Positions 12,107 through 24,998 of a DNA stretch of 64,000 bases are shown here, one piece after another; the first letter of the stretch is position 1; every line of letters begins with the position of its first letter. This DNA comes from Brachionus rotundiformis (lineage: Eukaryota; Rotifera; Eurotatoria; Ploima; Brachionidae), in the NCBI GenBank assembly GCA_016802295.1, contig JAESIW010000200.1, forward strand, positions 4,832,336-4,896,335. The letters run 5' to 3'. The notes under the pieces were generated by a model. It was not told where the DNA came from. It searched no databases and saw nothing but the letters and a program-made list of their open reading frames with translations. Position numbers and translations under genes: made by a program.

Positions 12107-15100
12107 ATGACCGAATTTTTAGCTAATTCAAAAGAAAGAAACGATAATCAAGCGTATATTGTTGATTTTCCAGAAACGTAATATATTGTATTGATCTTAA
12201 ATCTTTTATAATTTCCTTTTTAAAAGACCTAAAAGTCAATTAGATGGTTCGAATGACAGAATAATTTTACCTTCTATCGAAGATGCCACTTTAACTAAAA
12301 GGTCTCGAGTAAATGAACTATTTGAGTTAAACAAAACACAGCAAAAAATAAAAAATTTAGAAATTCGTCTTCAAGCAACCGAAGTAAGCAATCGAACATT
12401 AATTGGAGAAGTTGTTCGTTTACAAAATGAAATGATTAATTCACTCCGAAATAATTTAGACACCCTGAATGAAGAAAAATCAGCAAGACACTTATTAGAA
12501 GTGAATCTTAAATATCAAAGTGATGCTTTTATCAAAACAAATATTAGATTAAAAAACTCAGAAGAACAGCTTCAAGAAAATCGAAACGCACTCCAGTCAA
12601 TGATTAAGTATACACGAAATCTGGAAACTTCACTATTTCAATCACAAAAAGATTTATTAATTCGCAGAGATTTTCAAGGTAATGATTAAAAGTAGATTTA
12701 AATAAATTTAAAAATTTTAAATTTAAAAAATTTTCTTCTTAAATGCTTTTTTAGCCAATCGATTAGAAGACTTGAAGAAACAAATAGATGATATTCAGTT
12801 TTCAAAAGAAAATTTAGAAAGATATACAAATTCGCTTCTAGATGAATTAAAAACTTTAAAAAATAAACTAGATATTGAATCATTCAATATAACATCAATA
12901 GGTGGGGATCTAAAGTATAAGACTCAACGTCTTTCAGATGAAAATCGGCAACAAGTAATTTATGATGAATATATTACTAATTTAATAGTGAGAAAGCAAG
13001 TTTTCATAAATTGAAAATTAAAAATATACCGTTTAATTTTTAATTTTTTCATTTAAAGAATCCTCTAAACAAAAATATTTGAAAAATATTAATTTTTATA
13101 TGATTAAATACATTAGGAAAATTATGTGAATATTTAATATTCATAAGTTTAAAAAAAAGAAATTCATTGGATTTATTTTTTCAAAAAAAGTTAGATGTCA
13201 TCAAAAGACACAACGACACATTAACAATAACTGAAAATCAAGTACAGCAAATTAAAGCAAACCAAGAAAACAAGTAATTTTTAAATTTTGAAAAGAAAAA
13301 ATGATTAGTTTTAAGATTTTTTTGATTTAATTTTAATTATCTATTATTAAAATAAATAAAAACAAATAATTAGATGATATTAAATAAGTAAGCGCCTTGT
13401 ATTCTATAGAATGAATTATTCATGATTTAGAAATGTTTATTGGGTGAGATAGCGGCATGATTATTTAGTTATTTTAATGAAATTAAAATAAGTAAAAGCT
13501 GATTTTCAACTAAAAAACCAATTATTGGTAATTTAAAGATCAGTTCTTTCAAATATTAGATCATATATAATTGATAAGTTTTTATCATTTGTGGCTCATA
13601 ACAAAAAAAAAAATTGTTTACTACAATATTAATATATATAGATTTTTGTCATATTAATTAAAACATTAATTTTTTATGATGCGATTGGATTAATATAATT
13701 TATTTTAAAAATCAAGCAAGGAAAACAAAAAGTTTTTAAAATTTAATTTTTAAATAAATTGCAACAAACTAATTTTTTAAAAAATTTAAGAATAAAAGAA
13801 CTAAGAGATTTTAATATTGATTTAAAACAGAAGCTAGATCTGGAAGCTGAACAAAGAAAATCAAATAATAATTCAACTATTCTAAAGTATATTTAAAAAA
13901 ACTAAAAAATAAATTTTTTTTTAAATTATCCTTAGAATTTCGGAAATTCATTCAAAACTTGATGAAGAACAAAGAAAATCAACAGAACTTGCAAAAGATC
14001 TTGAAATTTTTAAGAGAGAAGCTTCTTCTAAATCTGAAGAAGAATATAAACGAATTCAAATGAATATTTCTGATGTAAAAGAAATGATTTGGTCTAATGT
14101 TTTAGAAAAAATCGAAAAATTAAAAAATGAAATACAACAAAAAATAAGGGATTTAGAAAAGGTAATTACAACAAAAAATTTATTTTTTTTCACAAATGAA
14201 AGCAATTAGTGATAAGTTTAATAATTTATTAAATTATTGAACACTTTAAATTTTATTAAACAATCAACAAAATATAATCATATTTTAATTATCTGAATTG
14301 AACTCCCTTAAATAGATTTTAGTAACAGAAAATGATAAAATTGATAAAATAAAACGAAATATATATGAAGAAATTGACTCAAAAATAGAATATCTTAAAG
14401 AAAATCTCAATGAAGAAATAAATCAACATTCTATTGAAACAGGGGTAACTGTAATTAAAACCATTAAATTTCCATAAATACATTTTCTTTTAGAACAATC
14501 TTACAAAATTAAATGATACAATCAAAAAATTAAATGAAGGTATAACACTAATTGAACGTCAGAATGACGAACGTAATCGTCGATTTGAAAAAGTTTTAAA
14601 CGCTGAAATAAATTCAAGGTATAAAAATAGTAATTAAAATTAAATTATCTCATTCTGTTTTAAAGAAAATCCAAGGATATTGATTTAAATGAAAAATTAG
14701 ACAATTTCAATGAAAAATTCTCTGTTGCTGTTCAATCTTTACAAGCAAGTCTTGGAAAATTAGGTACAAGAGTTGATAATACTTTGGATCAAGTAAAAAT
14801 GAGAATCTTTAGTATTGTTTTTTAAACTTAAATTTTCTAGTTTATAACCAGAAAAGAATTGGATTTAGTAGAGAAAAGATTTAATGAACTTCAATCAGGA
14901 ATTCTTCAAAATAATCTTAAAATATCATCTTTAAAAGAGAACTTTGAGTTATCAGATACAAATATGCAGCAACAAGCAAACAAAATAAAAGAATTGAATG
15001 ATTTAATTAGTCAAATTGATAATTCGAAAATAGTAATTCTAAATGATAGAATTGATAAACTTCCATCGAAAGAAGATTTTTATAACTTTAAAGTCGAAAC

Positions 15101-16308
15101 TGACCAGAAAGTAATTTTTTTTCTTTTTTAATTTCTTTCCAAAAATTACAATAAAAAATAGTAATTCTTAATTTACAGGTATTGAAAATTGCATTTAAAA
15201 TTTCAGGGACTGAAAGATTTATCTAAAACTAAATTCGAATATTTCAAATATAATTATAAAGAATAACAAAGTTTTCTAATTTCAAGAAAAAGTCATGATT
15301 CAAAATTATATATTAATTCTCATTTCTAATTCGAAATTCTAGTTCTACAGAAAATTTTATTTATAATTTTTTTTTAGTTAGAAGATGAAATTCAAAGAAT
15401 AATAAAACACAACGATATACAATATTCAGATATCAAAAAAACTGCTGATGAAAGATATGATCAACTTTATAATCAATTAATGAGTACAACAAACAAATTT
15501 CAACAAAAAATTAATATGGTTAAAATTAAAAAATTGATTACATACAATTTTAAAGATCATCTATTTTTAAGAATGAAAAATTAATAAAAGAACAAATTTC
15601 GTTACAAAACGAATACCAGCAAAAATATATGAATATGGTAATTTTAATTTTGTGAAATCAATTCTATATTTGAGTATTGTGAATTTATGAACAAAAAAAA
15701 TTTTAAATTCAAATAAATTTTTTCGAATTGTCTAAAAGTCGTTCTGCAAAATGCATCAGATAACCATCAAAATCGAAATTGCAGTTATTGTAGATGAAAT
15801 TTAGAGTGAAACTTACTCTGTATCAGCTGATACATTTAGCTGGATGACTTTTAGAAACTTAAAAAAAAAGTTATTTCTTATTTAATTTTTAAAAATCTTT
15901 TTAAAAAGTTTAAAGAAGAAACAAGAGCATCAATTTTAAGTTATGATGATAAAAAAAAAGACGAATTTGAATTAATAGAAGATAAATTACAGAATAAAAT
16001 CAATTTAAATAAACAATTTTATGATAATAAAATTCAAACGGTAATTTTCAAAATATTTTAACTTATACATTATTAATGTTTTTTAAAATTTTGTAAAATA
16101 TTCTAGATGGAACAAGAAATCAGAAATGTAAGTTCTTAATAGAATAATATTTGTTGCTTGATATATTTATTTAATAAAGGAAATTTCGACTATTAGAAAT
16201 GATATAATTAAACTAAAAGGATATCAAAAAAAGTATTTTAAAATCAACAATTTTTTCTAATATTAAATTTTTTTTAGTGAAAGTTCTAATGAAAATAAAC
16301 AAAATTAA
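12107..16308 (+). CDS. Long coiled-coil protein, 16 exons
   Basis: Exons 12107-12177, 12227-12678, 12755-12954, 13191-13273, 13791-13886, 13936-14161, 14316-14444, 14494-14618, 14666-14792, 14841-15110, 15378-15518, 15572-15637, 15909-16040, 16107-16127, 16180-16232 and 16278-16308 join in phase to 740 aa. After a short polar N-terminus (MTEFLANSKERNDNQ) nearly the whole protein is heptad-rich, with long runs of Glu, Lys, Asn and Gln. No motor, zinc or membrane feature is seen. I do not recognise the family; a ciliary or centrosomal scaffold is only a guess from composition. The ten later exons are short and separated by larger introns than in neighbouring genes. An upstream in-phase exon at 11586 may add residues. 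Confidence 0.75.
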
Positions 16309-19300
16309 ATATCCAAATAAGGTAAACTCAAAAATTATTTGGCCTATAAATACATAAAAATTTTTTTATTAATTAAAGTATATTATAGATATAAATTGAT
16401 AACTTAGTTTTAACTATTTTTTAAAATCAGATTAAGCATATTTCTTCTAATAGTAAATCAGTTTATAAACTGTTTGAAAAAATAAATTTATATATAAAAT
16501 ATATTTTATTAATTAAAATATTTTGAATAATTATTTATTCTAAAGTTAATGAAAAACAAAATTTTTTAACCAGGTTTTTGCCAGCTTATAAAATTGAATT
16601 TATGGGCCTTATTAAAATAATTTTAATTATTTATTTTATAATAGAAAAATGCTTGCTTAATTTTACAAAATATGTGAAATTTATTTTTAATAAATTATAA
16701 ATAATATTTGTTTTTCTTAATTTAATTTAATTCATCCTTAGATTCTTTAATTGTATGAATAATTTATAACAAAGTCCATTGTTTAGACCTTGATTACCAC
16801 GAGTAGTTGCTTATTATAAATAATCAAAATGTATATAAATAAAAATCGAAATATTTTAATTTGACTGAAGCTAATTAATTATATAAGTTTTCAAAAACTA
16901 TATTTAAACATGACAATCATTGGACAAAGATATATTTTCTGTAAATCCAAAGAAAAAATCAAAATCAATCAAAAGTTATCAGATAAAATTTGACTTGATA
17001 AATCTTTTATCAATTTTAGTGAATTTCCTATTAATAATATCAAGTTAATACATATTTAATAATTAATCGTCAACTAAATATTGAAATCATCAGAAATACA
17101 ATATTATTAATTAAATTAATAATTTTATACATATTATTATACTATATCAGTAGATAGTTGACTTTCAAATTATTTCAAGTAAATTTTTTTTGTATTCAAA
17201 TTTTTCTAATGACTAATTTTGAAGTAGAAATCAAACAAATCAGTTTTTACAATCTTTTTTAGTCGATTCTAAGTGAATCAATTTTAATCATATTTAATTA
17301 TAATAATAAAATTTGATACAATTGATCAGAAAATTTTGTTCTTCTAGAATTAAAAAACTGGTCAGGTAGATGTAACATTTCTGAAACACCATCTCTGCAA
17401 AATGCACTGCGCTCAAAAACATTCAAATTTAATTTCTCCTTCACAATTTACCGATTATGTGCTTAAAGTAACATTTTGCGAGTATTTATTTATTTTTGCT
17501 TTAAAAATTTCGCTTGATTAAGCTTCTACTGCATCCACTCTCAGTATATTCCAATTATTAACTACACTGTTTGCAAAGAAGTTTGGATGGCCTCTTGTAC
17601 CATCTGCTAAAGTTCTGTTGGAATGTTGTAAAAATGCAAATTTAATAAAATTTTTTAATTTACAATTAAAAAATTAGTTTACTATTTCGATAAGTTAATT
17701 AAATGTATTTACCGTAAATTCTCGAAACTTTGTATATGTAACTAAATCGGATTTTTTAAGTTGCTACATATAACAAGTACCATCTCGCCCATGTTATAAC
17801 TTACCTAATTTTATTAAAAATCCGATTTAGTTACATGTACTAAATTTCGAGAATTTACGGTAGCTATAATTTTGATTTAGACTTTAAACACAGGGATAAA
17901 TTACAAGTTTTTTCTTGAAAAAAACAAAAAGCAATTTTTTTTTAAAAACTGAATTAATTATTAATGATAAATAACTCTTTACACTTGAATTTAGTTAAAT
18001 AAATGGGAAGATCCAAATGCTTAATAAAACTCGAAAAATAACTAATTATTTAAATTTTTGCTAAAAAAAAGATTTAACTTATACTAAATCTTTTGTTAAT
18101 CGGTTAAGATATTTATTAAAACAACTGTTACTGCTAATTCCTTATATTAAAAACATACAATAAAAATACACTCATATTTTATACCACTTGAATATAATTT
18201 ACCACTTAAATTTCTAACAAAATATTAACTGATCAGACGACTTGTTCTATATTTATTTTCAAATAATTTATAGATGTTGAACGAGAAAAAAATTATATTT
18301 AATATGATTGGCAGTTAAATAGATTTTTAAATAGATATATCTGTTTTATTGAAAGAAAATTAATGCCAAACTTTTGCTCTCTTAATGCTATACACATAAA
18401 TTGCCGAGCACTTAATCGATTGTTATATTTCAGATTTAAAGGCACCTTAATTTTAAGCCAAGTTTAAATTTTGATATTCTGGATATGATACATATTTCTT
18501 GATGAAAATTTTAATTTTTGTACTTGGCGCAGTCTTAATCACCGACAGTTAGATAATATTGCAAAGCGGATAAATTAACACTTTAGCGTATTATCTGATT
18601 TACTCGTTTGAGTTATGATATATTCATTTTTGGAATATTTTCTTGAAGAATTCATTTAAATCATATCTGGATTCATCATCAAAATGGCAAATTTTGAAAT
18701 TAGTATTTTAGACGCGTTTTTTTGATTGAAGCTTAATTATTTTTCTCATCTTGATTTCTTATTAAATTTCAATTAATTTGGTTAGTATCTTTTTAGCCAT
18801 TCGTGTGGCTTATACTTTGATGTTACAGTTTATACGAATTAATTATTTTTAGTTTTTATACTATTCAATATTTGCACCAATTTATTTTCTATTCGTTTGT
18901 TTTTCTCATTTTAAATGAAGACTAATAAACGACGTTAAATATCTTACAGAAAAACAAAATTTAGACCGCATGAACAGAATTAAAAAAAGCTAGAAATAGA
19001 TTTCCTTTTGGTATTTTGTAAAATTTTTAATTTTTTGGCTATCCAAGGTTAATTTTTTAATTTTTGTTTCTATAATAGTTTTTTTTTGTAACTCAAGTAT
19101 TAATTTAAATTATTTATATAAAGATGTTTTATAATTTAAAACCATATTGATTTTTGTTATCATTTTTCATTTCCAATTTTAAACAAATCAAAAATCTTTT
19201 ACTAAATTTTGCTTGTACATAAAATTGTTTCTAATTCAACTTTAAATTAAACAGTTAATTAAACACAATTTAAACAAAAATATTTGTATCATAAAAATTT

Positions 19301-21898
19301 ACGATTTCATATTTTAAATTTGAAATTTATATGCTGATAAAAATGTGTTTTAAATTGATTTATTTCATTAATTAATTAATAGGAATTAGTTGAGATAAGT
19401 AAAGCCCGAAAAATTAAGAAAAAATACCTATTAAACATATTGAAGGGCTTCTGATTGGTTTAAGAAAATATTTACAATGGGAATAACTATAAATACGAAT
19501 GATAAGGTAGGCTGGTATTTGGGTGCTTTTGACAAAAAATATAGAGAGTGGGTTAAGACTTAGAGATACTTTTGATTACTAATGCAAATTATTAGATTTC
19601 AAAATATACACTAATTAATAGGGTAAAGAAAAAATTTAATTAGACTTTAGTTTTACCCACAATCAAAACAAAGAAAAATATAAACGATTAAAACGAATAT
19701 TTCAACTATTTCGACTCTTAATCTCATTTAATTACTGCTCAATTTGATAATAAAATAAGGATGTAAATATTTGTAATATTCTAATGATGGTCAATTTAAA
19801 TTTCATCTTAGACTCGTGCTAATATTAATAAGATTAAGGTATCTGAAGTAGAGTTTTTTAATAGTTTATTCATCGAAAAGTTAAATTAAGTTAAGAATGG
19901 CTTCAAAAAGCTTCAAATAGTCTAAATCAAACAAATTTGGTTAATTTTTGTAGGAGTCAAATACTTTCTATTAGAGCGAGAAATTGATTAATTATCTCAA
20001 ATTTGTATAAATGCATACGAAGATTAATGTATAAAAAATGAATAGACAAGATGTATTTTTACTTTGAAAAGGAAAAACACGACAAATTCATTTCTATGAA
20101 GTTCCAATGATGATAATGCTCACAAAACAGTTGCACATTTTGTTAATGATGCAAAAATAGCTTAAAGATGAAAAGAAATTTCGGTTTGTTTATCTTAGAG
20201 TTAAGTGTTGTCAGAAATTAATATCTATTCTAACGGTTAGTATATGCAAGAATTATTTCTAGCTAAATTTTGACTAAGGTAATTTGGGTTTTTCAGAAAT
20301 ATATTCAAATTTATTGGATTTTGTTGATAAAAGAGGTTGACGAATAAAGTTTAATTTGCATCAAAAAAAAGCTACTTATCGAAAAACTCATAAAAGAAAA
20401 ATTTACAAAATTGTATTGATTGTCTAGTGCTTAAATTAAAATAGAACTTAAATCAAAATATCCTGTTTTTATTGATCGAAGTTTATTTTATTAATATTTA
20501 AATTTTCAACGATTTATTCTGTTCATTTACCTTTTTTCGCATTTCAATTTTCATATGATTAAGGACTACTTGAAATGATGAAAAAATTAGCCTAAGTGAG
20601 AGATTAAAATTACTTGGAATTGTATTTCAATTTTTAAGTGTTGTCAAAGCTTTTAATAAGCCAAAAAATTGGTATTCTTTCCTAAAAATAAATGATCAAC
20701 GAGAAAACAATATGAAGAGTTGTTTATTTCTTCGATAATGTACAGTAGATACTTCAGCTTTTTTCGATTGGAACTAGTTTTTTTTTTTAACATAAAAGCT
20801 TAGAAAAAAAATCATAGATACTAAAGTTTAGGAAATAGCTCCTAAATAACATTTAAGAAATAATATCTCAACATTTTAGATAGGATCTTTATCATTCAGA
20901 AACTTTTAGATAAAACTAAATAATTTGTTAATTTCTTTCATGTAGCATTTTCTATTCTAGTTTGAAATTTCTTAGTACAAGTTAAGAATAGAAGCAAAAT
21001 TTGTTTTTTATCTTTGTTACAAGTAACAAATTAAACATTTAATTTAATGTAGAAGAATCTAAATGCACTTCAGTAATTTAACTATGATGATCTCAAATTT
21101 GCTAATTTCAATTAGCTATCTCATCTTTATTGAGTATAATTTTTATATCAAATTTGAGTATACATATATATCATTTTAAAATATCAAATTGTAAGCCTTA
21201 TGTCACGACATAAAATGAAAAATAAACTTAGACTACCACAAAGTGTCAATTCAATTATAAAATGAAGTTAGGTGTTTAGTTTTATGCTTTAAATATTGTT
21301 AACAATTGTTATAAAGTTAATACTCAATTATAAATAACTATATAAACACTAAGGTTCATTGAAAGATTATAGACCAAATATTTTAAGTAACTAATCCATT
21401 TATATCAAAAAGGAAATGATATAAGGAAAAATTAGGGTTTTGTACGAATTCAACTTGAAAAATTGTTATCTTTTTACACATATACTTAAAACTTAGCAAT
21501 TCATAATCAAACTGACATCGCCTATGTTAAACAAAAGACTTAACTTAGATTGAGATTACGTTTAAATTGAACTAGTTATACCTTAAATAAATATATTAAG
21601 TTATTATATTCCATCAATCACTGATTAATTTTTCACAGTAAGAGAACAAATCAAAATTCGATTGGTCGTTTATGATAAAAAATAAAATAAATTAATATTT
21701 ATTATGAGAAAATAAAAAAACTTTATTCGTTAGTTATTAAAAAATTTTCTATTGGTTTTTTATATATATTTGTGTTATTTGTTTTTAATCTTTGTGTTTC
21801 ATTAATTTCTAACTCCACCTCACACTTATTTTTATTTTATTAATATAAGTGTAATTAATTTAATTTTTAGGTCTATTATTCGAAAAGAAGCAAAAAAA
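16309..21898. other. 5.6-kb gene desert upstream of Snail-type gene
   Basis: The longest non-coding stretch in the window. No ORF is supported by splice sites. An acceptor TAG lies at 21869-21870, just before the Snail-type coding start. The last part is therefore probably a 5' UTR or first-intron region, and an upstream exon may be hidden here. It contains a MITE-like inverted repeat at 17710-17862. Short open patches near 18360-18470 (minus) and 19510-19560 (plus) are too small to call. Position next to a developmental regulator suggests cis-regulatory sequence; this is inference. Confidence 0.5.
17710..17862. mobile_element. MITE-like element with long terminal inverted repeats
   Basis: A 149-bp core begins CCGTAAATTCTCGAA and ends with its reverse complement, TTCGAGAATTTACGG. 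It is flanked on both sides by TA. The inverted repeats reach inward about 46 bp and include a shared block, TAACTAAATCGGATTTTT, with three mismatches over the arm. About 55 bp of non-coding centre remains. A TA target site and no coding capacity fit a non-autonomous Tc1/mariner-type MITE. No second copy was seen in the window. Confidence 0.75.
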
Positions 21899-23110
21899 AT
21901 GAAAGTTTCAAATTCTAAAATTGGTTTTATGATAAGTGAAATAATTCCGGAAATAATAACCGACTCAAATAGCCAAAAGCGTAAACAAGAATCAGAAGCT
22001 GAATGGAATGATCCTAAAAGGGCCCATCTCGACAATAGTGATAAGTACAATGAAGAAGAGTCTTATGAAGACGACACAGAACTAGCAGTTAGTGAAACTT
22101 CATATGACTCAGAATTTAATGAAAATAAGCTTAATTATGATGAAATTGATGATGATAAACATTCTCCTAAAGCATCCTCTTCGCCTATTAACAATAACAA
22201 TTCGTTGGTATTTGACCATGGAAAGAATTATCTGATGTACATGCAGCAACTTTTGATGACAGCATTTCAACACCAGCAGCATCAAATGAACAACTTTCAG
22301 ATGTCAAATAACTTGTTTTCAAAATCACCTCAATTCAATTGCTTTCCCAATGTTTTCCAAATTCCACAAATGAACTCACAATTGAATAAAAACATAAATT
22401 CATTTTATGTGAATGATTCGGCATTGAGCTCATTAACAAGTACATCTCCATCATCAACATCTCGCATTTCAATGTCTTCAAATTCTTCATTATCTCCATC
22501 GGCCGATAGAAAAAAAGATGAAATAAGCGGTTCAGTAAATATTGCTCGATACCAATGCGATGGGTGTAATAAAAGTTATTCAACCTACGGCGGCTTGTCC
22601 AAGCACAAGCAGTTTCATTGCAATTCACAAGTACAAAAGCAATTTACTTGTAAATATTGCGAAAAAACATATACTTCATTAGGAGCTTTAAAAATGCACA
22701 TTAGAACACATACATTACCTTGTAAGTGTAAAATTTGCGGTAAATGCTTCAGTAGACCTTGGTTACTTCAAGGCCACGTTAGGACTCACACTGGTGAAAA
22801 GCCTTTTAAATGTGAAATATGCTCAAGAGCTTTTGCTGATCGATCCAATTTACGAGCTCACATGCAAACTCATAGTGATGTAAAAAAATACAGATGTCAA
22901 AAGTGTTCCAAAACTTTTTCAAGAATGTCTTTATTAAACAAGCATTCACTAAATTGTAACCAGTCAGCTAATTCAAGTGTTTTAAGTAGCTCAACTTCGA
23001 GTCCTTTGAGTCAATCACAGAAATTAGCAAATCCGTCACAGTTCAATATTTTGCAATATAATAAATATTTAACATCATTGAACAATCAATTTGTTCAAGA
23101 AAGTAATTAA
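21899..23110 (+). CDS. sna: Snail-family C2H2 zinc-finger transcription factor
   Basis: Intronless within the visible coding part; 403 aa. The N-terminal 210 residues are acidic and Ser/Asn/Gln-rich. Five C2H2 fingers follow from about residue 218 to 353. Finger 2 has [16 protein letters not shown], finger 3 [20 protein letters not shown], finger 4 [20 protein letters not shown] and finger 5 [14 protein letters not shown]. These are Snail/Slug rather than Scratch signatures. Snail proteins bind E-boxes and repress epithelial genes in mesoderm and neural development. The usual N-terminal SNAG motif (MPRSFLV-type) is not at this start. The frame stays open upstream to an acceptor at 21869-21870, so an earlier exon may carry the true N-terminus. 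Confidence 0.92.
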   Translation: MKVSNSKIGFMISEIIPEIITDSNSQKRKQESEAEWNDPKRAHLDNSDKYNEEESYEDDTELAVSETSYDSEFNENKLNYDEIDDDKHSPKASSSPINNNNSLVFDHGKNYLMYMQQLLMTAFQHQQHQMNNFQMSNNLFSKSPQFNCFPNVFQIPQMNSQLNKNINSFYVNDSALSSLTSTSPSSTSRISMSSNSSLSPSADRKKDEISGSVNIARYQCDGCNKSYSTYGGLSKHKQFHCNSQVQKQFTCKYCEKTYTSLGALKMHIRTHTLPCKCKICGKCFSRPWLLQGHVRTHTGEKPFKCEICSRAFADRSNLRAHMQTHSDVKKYRCQKCSKTFSRMSLLNKHSLNCNQSANSSVLSSSTSSPLSQSQKLANPSQFNILQYNKYLTSLNNQFVQESN

Positions 23111-24998
23111 AATATTATCTCTAGTTGATATCAAATTAACAACTTCCGTTTAAACTAGTCGTCTTTCAATAACTCAAATTTATCCTGTGAATATTATTTA
23201 TTTATGAAACAACAAAATTTTTTTCAGATTTCATCGTTGTCTTAATTTTTTTAGTAGCTTTATTTTTATTCAATGTCTTATTATTAAAATAAAAATTTTA
23301 ACTTAAATTTTTTTAATCATAAATTTGACCATCAATCAGTCATAAGTTTCCTCAAACGTGATTTCCGAAATTCAAATATTTTGTTTAAGTATCCAACAGA
23401 CTTGGAGCTGATTTATTTCCGAATAAAACTTAATTAAATATTTGTACTCCTAGGCGTTTATATTATATTAGAGATCTTGATTTGAACAGGTAAGAATAAA
23501 TATCCAAATATCCAAATTATACTAACTTTAAATGTTAACTCGAAATTTAGGAGTGATATTTCGTAAAATTAAGGTTAAACCTGTGCTATTTCTTCATTGT
23601 TAATTGATTCTATTTCAAAATGATTTATTTTGTGTTGTTATTAATTATTTTGTATGTGATCGATATTTTATCTTGTTCATAAGCAATTTTAATTTGCAAT
23701 ATTTTTTGGTCTAATTCATAAAAACTAAACTATCCATAAGAAGTTAGTTTAATTCATAATTGATTTTAAATTTATATTATTCTTAAAACATATAATAATC
23801 ACGTGATATTTAAAAACCATTTTTTAATACAATATAATATCAGACTAAACAAAACTATCAATTTTTTGTAGCGATTTAAGCTCAATGAATGTATAAATAT
23901 AATTTCACTTTTTTTAAAATTTTTATATGTAATGTTGATAATCTAATAAATATATTTACTCAAAATTAATCTTATTTAATTAAGTCTAGTAAATTGTTTC
24001 ATATAAAGCACTTATTATAATTTTAAACTTCTATTCTAAATTAATTATTATTATTTAAATGTCTCAAAATCAGAATCTAATTGCTGATGAAATAAAATCC
24101 ATTTTTCGAAACAAACAGTTGTTTACGATCAAAAAAAAATTCAAAAAATTATCAGGTTCATTAGAAATTTTCAATCAAACAATATCTTACATCTGTATCT
24201 TTAATTAATCAATACTATTTTGAGAAAAATATTTTCGGTATTTTCCTAAGATTTGCTTATTTAAAGACACCCCAGATAATTAAAAATCTCATTCTATGAA
24301 AGTTATGGCTTTTAATCAATTTTTAAGATTTCTCAGATAAAGCTTATATTATTTAAAAAAAGCCGTTTTTGAATTTTTGCTACTTGCTTTTGAGAATAGA
24401 AACTCAATAAGATATCAGAGTTTTCTTTTATTTTAGAAAATAGTTTAACAGTAAATAAACAGAAAGAACTGTAAAATTATACAAATTATAAAATTACTGC
24501 AGATCTTATCGAAAATTAAATAAATAAATCAATTGCATAATAAATAATAGTTCTGGTTAAATCCATCAAAATTTCCACATTTTATTTATGGTTTACATCA
24601 AAAAAATTATCATCATATTGTTTATTCTAAATTCGTTTTCAAATATAAAATAAACAAATTTTCTAAAATGAATTTTAAAAATCAGATCTGAAAATTTTTA
24701 TGATATTATTTAATATCTAATTTTGGTAATATTAAATGAATTTTAATAAAAAAAAAATTATACAAATAATTCAGATATTAAAATTCTATAAAACATTTAT
24801 ACAAAAATGTCTCAAATTTAAAAAATGTCAAACAGTTTTTGAAAAGCTTAGCTAAAAAGTTATTCTCATAAAATATGATAACTGATTTGTTAATATTTTA
24901 TAATATTAAAAAATAAATTTTATAGTAAAATAATTTTAGAATAATTGTTTTAAAATTTATTTATAAAAATGAATTATTTTTAAGAATACTTTTGATAG
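23111..24998. other. Intergenic between convergent genes
   Basis: About 1.9 kb between the 3' ends of the Snail-type gene (+) and the TPR gene (-). It is very A+T rich. I see no supported ORF, RNA gene or repeat. It should include both 3' UTRs. Confidence 0.5.

Noticed and set aside
18361..18460. Minus-strand open patch reading NNRLSARQFMCIALREQKFG
   Set aside because: Under 30 codons, no recognisable family and no neighbouring exons; too weak for a pseudogene call.
19500..19562. Open patch reading GWYLGAFDKKYREWV
   Set aside because: Only about 18 codons, bounded by stops and without splice sites; could be chance or an old fragment.
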